DNA of 8,203 nucleotides from Porphyromonadaceae bacterium. GTDB taxonomy: Bacteria > Bacteroidota > Bacteroidia > Bacteroidales > Paludibacteraceae. The DNA is taken from the NCBI GenBank assembly GCA_905372135.1, contig CAJPNS010000083.1, forward strand, positions 1 through 8,203, given 5' to 3'. The notes under the pieces are model-generated. The model ran no database searches, was not told where the DNA came from, and worked only from the letters and a program-made list of their open reading frames with translations. This document shows, in pieces, positions 1-5,702 of the stretch (position 1 is the stretch's first letter; each line of letters opens with the position of its first letter). The position numbers and the translations under genes were made by a program.

Positions 1-26
1 TATTTATTGTATTTTCACATTTTTTT

Positions 27-2354
27 TCACCTCATTCCCCGTACGCAGACGAGTTGAGCATTAATCCTTTTGCCTCTGCATACCGCCTCTATCCTAACGA
101 CATATATACCGACTTCGCATAGAGCATCGGTGTCGTTGCGTCCGTCCCAGAGAAGCATTCCCGAAGTGCCTGCCGGTAAATTGTTTGCCAAAGTCTTCAC
201 CCTCAGCCCCGTAGGCGTGTAGACAGTAGCCGATATACTGTATCCGCTCTCGGGTAACTTGTAACGGATGGTGAGCAGGTCGCGGTAGCCGTCGCCATCG
301 GGGGTGAATGTCTCGTAATCGAGCCAATAGTGTTTATCGGCAGTAGACGTGGTAGCGGAGTATTGTGAGTTTCGGCGGGCAGGCGTACCGTAGTTCTCGG
401 CAAAGGAGGCACTTGCCCAATTGCTCGTGTCGTCGGTGGGTAACATCGGGCTGATACGCTCAAGAGCCACCCCACGCGAATTTACCACCGAGGGCGACTG
501 CATATCGTCAGCGTAGTTGAGTTCGTCGAGTACATAAGTATTTGCCGTACAAAGGACTACATTACCCTCCTTATTCGGCAAAGTCGGCAGTACGGTATCA
601 CACCTTACTCCGTCGGCTTCGCCACAGCTATAAACGGAGCATACCGACCGTATATCGTTGCTTATAAGCAGGTATTTATAGGGAAATAATAGTATACTAT
701 CGGCTGTAACGGCACGGGGAACTTTGAGCTGTCCGCTGCCAAGACGCGAGGTAATACAAATATTCGCCAGATTTATCACCTTATTGCTTTTGTTGAACAC
801 CTCTAAATACTCACCTACTCCCTCGTGGGTATTGTACAGTATTTCGTTAATAATCAAGTCGCCTACCTGCGGCTCCTGAGGACGGGCAAGGCGGAATATC
901 GCTCCGTCGAGCGCAAAGCCCGATACGCACTTCAGGTTCGATGCCGAAATCTCGACGGTATCCGCCGCCAAGGCGGGCGAGAAAGTAAGCACTACCCTGT
1001 CTGCCTTCGGTTCGACGACCTCAGCAGACGAAATCGCCACATCAGACGACAGATAATTCGATACCCTCACCGCTGCCGAGTCGTTCATCTCCTTATTGAA
1101 TATAAGCACGCACGAGCTGCTGCCCACGAGCCCCACAGCCGAAAGTTCCGGCTGTACATTATCGGCATTTGCAGCTTTCATAGAGTTTGCCGTACAGGGC
1201 GTACCGCCTTTGTCGTCGCGCGAAGTAGTCCAATTAGCCGAACTGTTGTGCAGATTGTCGCAGTCTATCCTCTCGAGTGAGAAGCCGCCGTTTTTTCGGG
1301 AAATATCGTTACCGTACCAGCTGTCGGAGTACTCAGTCCAAGTTACCGTTTTGCCGTCGGCATCCTTTACGGTTATCAACCCTCGTTTGTTGGTAAGCGA
1401 CGGCAGCGACTTCATTTGAGCTACTTCTCCGAACTGCTCGAAAGCAGCCTTGTGAGCCGCACCGCATAGCACAATATACCCGTTGGGGGCTATCTCGCCC
1501 GCCACGATAGTCGCCTTACCTCTACCGCAAAATACCTGCCAGCCCGCAAGATTTATCTTTTTGTCGGTACGGTTGTACAACTCGATATACTCTGCATTCG
1601 GCATAGAACTGTTGATGGGCTTAGGGTTTGCCATTATCTCGCTTACGACCACAGAGTGACGTCGGACATTTTGCTGCTCTACCACGTAGGGCTTACCCTT
1701 TACATCAAAGTCGTCGAATGAGTATTTATCCTTGGCTTTCGACGAATAATTTACAAATACTCCCGAATATGCGGCATTGGCTATGGTACCGTCGATCGCC
1801 TCGCCTTCGAGCACAGAGTCGGCTTCGGTAGACAACTTCGACCACAACTGCCAGCCCCATTGTTCGTTGCGTGTAGCCCTCACCTGTACGCGGTTGGCTG
1901 TACCTGTAAGCCGTGAGTCTGTGCCGTCTATTATTTTTGTAATATTTTTGCCATTTTGCCTATACAGAGCCACCTCTTTCTGCTGCCCACCGATAAGTAT
2001 AAAGTACCCTTTGAGCGATATATCGGTGAGGTCATCTCTGTCTGCCATCAGATAAAAACGCACATAGTTCGTCGACGTCAGATTGACGTTTGCCTCCACC
2101 CTACACTCCCACGAGGCAGCCACAGAAGCGACCGACGGCGTAGACAGATACGCCTTGAACGAACCGCTACCCGATGCCGCCACATCGCTCAGCCTTAGTA
2201 AACCGTCCGCTACGGTGAATTTATCCACAGTACCGCTCCATACAGGGTTATGAGTGAAGTCGCCATCGGTGAAGTCGTCTGTAAACTGAGCCATTGCTCC
2301 CACCGATACAAGCAACGGGAGCAACGGCAATATTATCTTTTTTATGACACTCAT
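27..2354 (-). CDS. Exported lamin-tail-domain protein with FlgD/CHU_C-like C-terminal domain
   Basis: The 775-residue product is probably secreted or cell-surface; its function is unknown. A signal peptide is clear at residues 1-22 (basic start, Leu/Val core, GAMA cleaved before Gln). Residues 23-220 look like a beta-rich, laminin-G-like domain (it starts FTDDFTDGDF). A first lamin-tail domain covers about 235-340 (VVVSEIMANP, EYIELYNRT, INLAGWQV). About 401-490 resembles a bacterial Ig-like domain (LIFNKEMN, VVLTFSPAL). A second lamin-tail domain covers about 496-660 (DLIINEILYN, EYLEVFNKSNKVINLAN). The end, about 680-760, is FlgD/CHU_C-like (FTPDGDG, LLWDGRND, GIYVVRIEA), a type often found at the C-terminus of type IX-secreted or surface proteins in this phylum; I infer, but cannot show, that route. 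It follows the muiA-like gene by 27 bases, so cotranscription is likely. It has 15 cysteines, many for an exported protein. No Shine-Dalgarno and, within the 26 bases left, no terminator are visible. The domain calls are firm; the role is not. Confidence 0.85.
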   Translation of the reverse strand: MSVIKKIILPLLPLLVSVGAMAQFTDDFTDGDFTHNPVWSGTVDKFTVADGLLRLSDVAASGSGSFKAYLSTPSVASVAASWECRVEANVNLTSTNYVRFYLMADRDDLTDISLKGYFILIGGQQKEVALYRQNGKNITKIIDGTDSRLTGTANRVQVRATRNEQWGWQLWSKLSTEADSVLEGEAIDGTIANAAYSGVFVNYSSKAKDKYSFDDFDVKGKPYVVEQQNVRRHSVVVSEIMANPKPINSSMPNAEYIELYNRTDKKINLAGWQVFCGRGKATIVAGEIAPNGYIVLCGAAHKAAFEQFGEVAQMKSLPSLTNKRGLITVKDADGKTVTWTEYSDSWYGNDISRKNGGFSLERIDCDNLHNSSANWTTSRDDKGGTPCTANSMKAANADNVQPELSAVGLVGSSSCVLIFNKEMNDSAAVRVSNYLSSDVAISSAEVVEPKADRVVLTFSPALAADTVEISASNLKCVSGFALDGAIFRLARPQEPQVGDLIINEILYNTHEGVGEYLEVFNKSNKVINLANICITSRLGSGQLKVPRAVTADSILLFPYKYLLISNDIRSVCSVYSCGEADGVRCDTVLPTLPNKEGNVVLCTANTYVLDELNYADDMQSPSVVNSRGVALERISPMLPTDDTSNWASASFAENYGTPARRNSQYSATTSTADKHYWLDYETFTPDGDGYRDLLTIRYKLPESGYSISATVYTPTGLRVKTLANNLPAGTSGMLLWDGRNDTDALCEVGIYVVRIEAVCRGKRINAQLVCVRGMR

Positions 2355-2381
2355 AGCGGAGACAGACGGAGGGAATGTTAT

Positions 2382-4217
2382 TTATCTAAGGTTTATTTTC
2401 TTGTCTTTCGGATATTTTACAGAATAAGCTATGCGAAACTCCCTGCTCTCGCCCGCCGCCAAGTCGAAATCCCACGTAACGACGCCGATATCCTCCTTGT
2501 TGTAGGTCGGTTTGGTTGTCTCCTTGTCGAGCAACTCTACCTTTATTTCTTTCTGCGACGAAATAGGATACTGCTCTTTGAGCGTAAACTTGACAGCCTT
2601 GTTCTGATTGTTTTTTACCGTAATCTTATACGCCAGAGTAACCTTCGTATCGCTACCCAATATCTTCACCTGCGAGAAGTCTGTGAGTTTTTCGCGTTTT
2701 ACCGATATTCGCTTGTCCGAACCGAGCGTTACGGACATTACGCTGTTGGTCTGCGAAGTGTTCAGGTAAGTCTGCCCAACGTATGTGCCATCGTAAGTAA
2801 TATTCGCCAGCCCCGATAGGATATTGAGTTTTTCCCAATCCTTGAAGTCCGCTACAAGGAAAGCGTTCTGGTCGAGCTTAGGAGCGGCGTAAAATTTATA
2901 TTCGGGCGACAGACTGTAATCTTTCAGGTCAATTATCTGCTCTTTGCCGTTGCCGGGGATAGTGTACGGCAAATCGATTTTGTACTCCATAGCAATGTTT
3001 TTCTCTTCGACGGCAATGTAATCCTCCATCTTTTTGGTGGTAATCAACACCACGCCGCCTGCTCCTCTCGCTCCATACATGGTCGTCGCCTCAGCATCTT
3101 TAAGGACAATCATACTTGCTATCGAATTGGGGCTTATCTCGCTTATGTCGCCGTCGTACGGCACTCCGTCTACAACATACAGAATCTGCTGCATAGAGGA
3201 GACACTCCCCCCCCCCCTTATTTGAACATTACTTAAAGCCTGTTCTTCCACTATGTCGTCTTTACTTTCAGTTGTAGCATACGCGATGGCATTACTCATC
3301 CTTTTATTCTTTCCACCGTAGTATCCGTAATTGTTGTACACGAAATCGAGAAACCACGTATCGAATACGGGAGCGTCTTTTGTCTTCGAAGGCGTTGCAG
3401 TCGATAGAGTTATATTTACATTGTTCCAATCGATACCCGTATTCTGGCTTACCTTAGACCTTCCCTTGAGCCTGACGGGCTTCGACACGTCGGCTACGAC
3501 CATATCGTAGAACGGCACCCAACGAGCCTGCGACGTGAAATAACTTACCGTAACAGTTGCATTCGTGGCATACGAAGCCACAAGATTCAGGTTCAGTATT
3601 CCGTTGAAGACACCTTTCTTGCCCTGCTCCTGCCGTAGCTGTGCCTGCAAATTGGTGAGTTTCTGCGAGAGTTCGGTCTTTTTGAGGTTGTCGTCGTAGA
3701 TAGATTTTTCCAGAGCTGCCGCCTTGTTGTTATAATAGTCGAGATTCTGGGTGATTTCGGCTGTAGTCAGGTGTTTCTTGACCATACTCGTACTGCCTTC
3801 GGTTTTATTCGACAGATTGTTTTCTACCCCCTTTTTTAGCAGTTCGAGCGAAGAGGTATTGATTTTGATGGCAGAAGCAAGCCTCGCTATCATCGCATTA
3901 TAATTATCGATAGAATCTTTGAGTTTCTTGATATAATCCGACGATTTCTTTTCGGTCAGATAGTCTGTAGTAAATTCCGAAGCTGCCACCATTACACTGT
4001 TATTGACATTTATTTTGAGCGAATTGACATCGATATTCGGAGTAAGCCCTTCGATAGTCAAGCTATTTTCGCCCTGTCGGAGCGATACATTGACGGTGTG
4101 TGTCAACTCGGCTCCCGAGAAGTAGACGGTAGCTCTCTTCAGTACACCCTTGACATTTTCGGCATATATATTTGTAGTTGCAATTGCCAGACAGATTATT
4201 AACATTATTTTTTTCAT
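2382..4217 (-). CDS. MuiA-family DUF4140/DUF4139 protein with an inserted SusC-type TonB plug segment
   Basis: This 611-residue exported protein has a signal peptide at 1-19 (ending NIYA before Glu). Residues about 25-85 match the DUF4140 N-terminal domain (RATVYFSGAELTH, GLTPNIDVNSLKI). Residues about 90-200 form a Lys/Glu/Leu-rich, probably coiled-coil stretch. DUF4139 begins near 218 (VTVSYFTSQARWVPFYDMV, GIDWNNVNITLSTATP) and resumes at about 408 (EYKIDLPYTIPGNG) to the C-terminus (WDFDLAAGESREFRIAYSVKYPKDK). Between these halves, 328-396 is a SusC/RagA-like plug sequence (VQIRGGGS, LYVVDGVPYDGD, VLKDAEATTMYGARGAGGVVLI). The family is named after a mucoidy inhibitor, but its biochemical role is unknown to me, and I do not transfer that function. 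A run of 11 G encodes residues 334-337 and could switch the gene off by slippage. It lies 42 bases after tpx and 27 before the lamin-tail gene, with no promoter or terminator seen between, so it probably sits inside a three-gene operon. Confidence 0.88.
   Translation of the reverse strand: MKKIMLIICLAIATTNIYAENVKGVLKRATVYFSGAELTHTVNVSLRQGENSLTIEGLTPNIDVNSLKINVNNSVMVAASEFTTDYLTEKKSSDYIKKLKDSIDNYNAMIARLASAIKINTSSLELLKKGVENNLSNKTEGSTSMVKKHLTTAEITQNLDYYNNKAAALEKSIYDDNLKKTELSQKLTNLQAQLRQEQGKKGVFNGILNLNLVASYATNATVTVSYFTSQARWVPFYDMVVADVSKPVRLKGRSKVSQNTGIDWNNVNITLSTATPSKTKDAPVFDTWFLDFVYNNYGYYGGKNKRMSNAIAYATTESKDDIVEEQALSNVQIRGGGSVSSMQQILYVVDGVPYDGDISEISPNSIASMIVLKDAEATTMYGARGAGGVVLITTKKMEDYIAVEEKNIAMEYKIDLPYTIPGNGKEQIIDLKDYSLSPEYKFYAAPKLDQNAFLVADFKDWEKLNILSGLANITYDGTYVGQTYLNTSQTNSVMSVTLGSDKRISVKREKLTDFSQVKILGSDTKVTLAYKITVKNNQNKAVKFTLKEQYPISSQKEIKVELLDKETTKPTYNKEDIGVVTWDFDLAAGESREFRIAYSVKYPKDKKINLR
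3030..3236 (-). other. SusC/RagA-type TonB-receptor plug segment inside the MuiA-like protein
   Basis: Residues 328-396 of the MuiA-like protein reproduce the hallmark order of a SusC-type plug core: IRG-x-x-S, then LYVVDGVP, then I-S-P-x-S-I-A-S-M-I-V-L-K-D-A, then YGARGAGGVVLITTKK. No beta-barrel follows; DUF4139 resumes directly afterwards, so this is a domain graft and not a broken receptor. It occupies the loop after LSTATP and before EYKIDLPYTIPG, a region expected to be a variable linker. Isolated plug segments are, from memory, also found in other Bacteroidota proteins such as BlaR1-like M56 peptidases, so it may act as a protein-interaction module. That role is inference. Confidence 0.8.
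3207..3217 (-). repeat. Homopolymeric G11 tract inside coding sequence (candidate slippage switch)
   Basis: Eleven consecutive C on the plus strand read as 11 G on the coding strand, within AGG GGG GGG GGG AGT (Arg-Gly-Gly-Gly-Ser, residues 334-338 of the MuiA-like protein). I worked out both neighbouring frames. Loss of one G gives a TAG at 3170-3172; gain of one G gives a TAA at 3100-3102. Either would remove the rest of the plug segment and the second half of DUF4139. As given, the tract is in frame. Runs of this kind are classic slipped-strand phase-variation sites in other bacteria, and are also prone to sequencing error. Confidence 0.85.
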
Positions 4218-4259
4218 CGTATTCCGTATTTATTACTTTATAAAAAAAGAGAATTAGTA

Positions 4260-4841
4260 TTATCGTAAGGTATTCTTGGCTGCCGTAAGAGCCTTGTTGT
4301 AATCGGGTTCTTTAGCAATATCTTTTACGTACTCGACATATACTACTTTACCTTTGGGGTCTACCACCACTACCCCACGAGCAAGCAACATATTCTCTTT
4401 GAGGAGAAAACCGTATTTGTATCCAAATTCCGAGTGCATATAATCCGACAAGGTGTAGATACGGTCAATGCCCTCGGCAGCACAGAAACGCCCCAAAGCA
4501 AAAGGCAAATCCTTCGATACGGTGAGTATCACAACATTTTTCGATAAATCGGAAGCCTCCTTGTTGAAACGGCGTGTCTGCATAGCACACACTTTGGTAT
4601 CTACCGAAGGGAAAACGGATATTATCACCGTCTTACCCGCAAAGTCCGACAGCGACACTGGTTTACTGTTGTTGTCCGTCGCCGTAAAATTGGGTGCGAC
4701 ATCGCCTATCGCTACCATATTACCAAGCAAAGTAAGCGGTGTCTTACCCATACTTACTATGCCTGACGTTTCCTTCACTTCCTGTCCTACAACATTTTGC
4801 ATCAATGCTACAGTAAATATTACTACTAATAATTTTCTCAT
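4260..4841 (-). CDS. tpx: Thiol peroxidase Tpx, predicted exported form
   Basis: Atypical 2-Cys peroxiredoxin that reduces hydrogen peroxide and alkyl hydroperoxides. With the ATG at 4841 the product has 193 residues. The peroxidatic site reads FPSVDTKVCAMQTRRFN, with Thr82 and Cys85; the resolving cysteine is Cys120 in DLPFALGRFCAAEG; the conserved Arg155 lies in MLLARGVVVVD. The ending EPDYNKAL is also typical of Tpx. The N-terminus adds a hydrophobic leader (RKLLVVIFTVALM, ending VVG before Gln20), so I infer export to the periplasm, unlike the cytosolic or leaderless E. coli-type protein of about 168 residues. An in-frame ATG at 4913 would start inside the upstream terminator hairpin and put residues ahead of the signal peptide, so I reject it. 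A promoter at 4862-4893 fits a short leader of about 15 bases. It heads the likely tpx/muiA-like/lamin-tail operon. No Shine-Dalgarno is visible. Confidence 0.93.
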   Translation of the reverse strand: MRKLLVVIFTVALMQNVVGQEVKETSGIVSMGKTPLTLLGNMVAIGDVAPNFTATDNNSKPVSLSDFAGKTVIISVFPSVDTKVCAMQTRRFNKEASDLSKNVVILTVSKDLPFALGRFCAAEGIDRIYTLSDYMHSEFGYKYGFLLKENMLLARGVVVVDPKGKVVYVEYVKDIAKEPDYNKALTAAKNTLR

Positions 4842-4861
4842 AAGATATTCTTTTTTGTCGG

Positions 4862-4893
4862 CTAAATTATAAAATAATCTCCATATCGACAAA
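4862..4893 (-). promoter_or_regulatory. Putative Bacteroidota-type promoter of tpx
   Basis: On the minus strand TTTG (4893-4890) is followed after 20 bases by TAATTTAG (4869-4862), a 7-of-8 match to the -7 consensus TAnnTTTG with accepted spacing to the -33 TTTG. Transcription would start near 4856, about 15 bases before the tpx ATG. The -33 element lies within the T-run of the terminator that ends the ribosomal operon. Confidence 0.6.
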
Positions 4894-4926
4894 AAAAGTA
4901 CCTGAATCATCACTGATTCAAGTACT
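4891..4926 (-). terminator. Rho-independent terminator of the rpmB-rpmG-DUF4295 operon
   Basis: Read on the minus strand, AGTACTTGAATCA (4926-4914) pairs with TGATTCAGGTACT (4909-4897) over 13 pairs with one G-U wobble, closed by the loop GTGA, a GNRA-type tetraloop, and followed directly by a run of T (4897-4891). It begins 48 bases after the stop of the DUF4295 gene. On the plus strand the stem is followed by CCCC, so it works only leftwards. Confidence 0.92.
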
Positions 4927-4974
4927 CCCCATTATGAAAACAATATTATACTTCTATTTAGGCTATATTTATAT

Positions 4975-5127
4975 CTACTTAGTAAAATATTCTTTTACTT
5001 TTTCGTTTATTACCATTTCTTCTTGGAATACGTAGGCACCTGTCTTTGGCGACTTTACCATCTTGATCACCTTTGCGTGTCCACGTCCTTCACCTTTCTG
5101 CAACGATGCAACCGCTTTCTTTGCCAT
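4975..5127 (-). CDS. DUF4295 small ribosome-associated protein (probable bL38)
   Basis: A 50-residue, strongly basic protein: it starts MAKKAVASLQKGEGRGHAKV and ends NEKVKEYFTK with a TAG stop. It is the DUF4295 family, found in Bacteroidota next to rpmG. From memory, a Flavobacterium johnsoniae ribosome structure described a new large-subunit protein, bL38, and I believe this family is that protein; I could not check it. The ATG lies 11 bases after the rpmG stop, so it is translated from the same transcript. In Bacteroides, as I recall, ftsY and rimO often follow this gene; here a strong terminator follows and the next gene is tpx. No Shine-Dalgarno is seen. Confidence 0.9.
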   Translation of the reverse strand: MAKKAVASLQKGEGRGHAKVIKMVKSPKTGAYVFQEEMVINEKVKEYFTK

Positions 5128-5138
5128 AATCTACAATT

Positions 5139-5327
5139 TTATTTAATTTCTCTGTGAATAGTTACTTTCCTCAATATCGGATTATATTTTTTCAGTTCCA
5201 GACGAGCTGTCGTATTTTTACGATTTTTCGTCGTGATATAACGTGATGTACCCGGCATACCGCTATCTTTGTGTTCGGTACACTCCAATATTACTTGTAC
5301 TCTTGCGTCTTTACCTTTTTTTGCCAT
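5139..5327 (-). CDS. rpmG: Large-subunit ribosomal protein bL33
   Basis: The 62-residue basic protein matches bL33 along its length (MAKKGKDARVQVILECTEHK, then SRYITTKNRKNTTARLELKKYNP). Only one cysteine is present, so it is the zinc-independent form; the paired CxxC motifs of the zinc-binding form are absent. It lies 17 bases after rpmB and 11 before the DUF4295 gene, in the usual Bacteroidota order. Its start is unusual for the lineage: AGGAGG ends 7 bases before the ATG, a full match to the 16S anti-Shine-Dalgarno core, while no other gene in this window has one. Confidence 0.97.
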   Translation of the reverse strand: MAKKGKDARVQVILECTEHKDSGMPGTSRYITTKNRKNTTARLELKKYNPILRKVTIHREIK

Positions 5328-5334
5328 CGAAAAT

Positions 5335-5340
5335 CCTCCT
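5335..5340 (-). promoter_or_regulatory. Perfect Shine-Dalgarno (AGGAGG) upstream of rpmG
   Basis: CCTCCT on the plus strand reads AGGAGG on the mRNA, with spacer ATTTTCG (7 bases) to the rpmG ATG at 5327. It lies in the 17-base gap after the rpmB stop. Bacteroidota ribosomes generally do not rely on Shine-Dalgarno pairing, because the anti-Shine-Dalgarno is sequestered by bS21, bS18 and bS6. A perfect site at optimal spacing is therefore either regulatory or chance. Confidence 0.8.
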
Positions 5341-5344
5341 AAAT

Positions 5345-5605
5345 TTACATTACAACCTTAATATCATCCCAATTGCAATAACCTTTGGCAACAGCATTTC
5401 TCAGAGCCGCATCCAAACCGTTTTTGTTGATTGTACGCAAGCCCGCAGCAGAAATACGAAGACTAATCCAACAATCTTCTTCTACGTAATAGAATTTTTT
5501 ATTGAATAAATTTACATCAAACAGACGTTTTGTTTTGCGGTTTGAGTGCGAAACATTATTGCCGCCCATTGCTCTTTTCCCTGTTATTTGGCAAACTCTT
5601 GACAT
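5345..5605 (-). CDS. rpmB: Large-subunit ribosomal protein bL28
   Basis: The 86-residue protein matches bL28 from its first residues (MSRVCQITGKRAMGGNNVSHSNRKTKRLFDVNL), through the middle (WISLRISAAGLRTINKNGLD), to a C-terminal extension slightly longer than the E. coli protein (78 residues). The start is fixed by the conserved MSRVCQ. It is the first gene of the rpmB-rpmG-DUF4295 operon, with a consensus promoter ending 48 bases before the ATG. The sequence before the start is A-rich (AATAATAAACAACGGAATAAA) and has no Shine-Dalgarno, as usual in this phylum. Confidence 0.97.
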   Translation of the reverse strand: MSRVCQITGKRAMGGNNVSHSNRKTKRLFDVNLFNKKFYYVEEDCWISLRISAAGLRTINKNGLDAALRNAVAKGYCNWDDIKVVM

Positions 5606-5653
5606 TTTATTCCGTTGTTTATTATTTTTCTGTGACCTATATTATTTGGAGTG

Positions 5654-5684
5654 CAAAGGTAATACTTTTTTTGCAAACACCAAA
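5654..5684 (-). promoter_or_regulatory. Consensus Bacteroidota promoter of the rpmB operon
   Basis: On the minus strand TTTG (5684-5681) is followed after 19 bases by TACCTTTG (5661-5654), an exact match to TAnnTTTG. The expected transcription start is near 5648, giving a leader of about 43 bases before the rpmB ATG. The spacer holds an A-run. The promoter lies in the 97-base gap after the kinase gene; I see no terminator for the kinase transcript there, so some read-through into rpmB is possible. Confidence 0.85.
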
Positions 5685-5702
5685 CTAATTCTTGAAAAAA
5701 AT

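Noticed and set aside
825..1280. Plus-strand open frame of 151 codons inside the lamin-tail gene
   Set aside because: Antisense to a gene with clear domains; the product is Arg-rich and low in recognisable structure. The other plus-strand frames over this gene are equally shadows.
2250..2819. Long plus-strand open frame of 189 codons across the junction of the lamin-tail and muiA-like genes
   Set aside because: It is antisense to two well-supported genes, its product is Arg/Tyr-rich without any recognisable motif, and it has no promoter or start context. It is a shadow frame.
3030..3236. Remnant of a SusC receptor gene fused by a frameshift or assembly error
   Set aside because: The DUF4139 reading frame continues on both sides without stop or shift, and the segment sits in one loop, so it is an in-frame graft.
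4218..4259. Separate promoter for the muiA-like gene in the 42-base gap after tpx
   Set aside because: The gap is AT-rich but has no TAnnTTTG element; cotranscription with tpx is the simpler reading.
4842..4913. Upstream ATG at 4913 as the tpx start
   Set aside because: It would place the start inside the terminator stem and add 24 residues in front of a well-formed signal peptide; the ATG at 4841 fits the promoter and the protein better.
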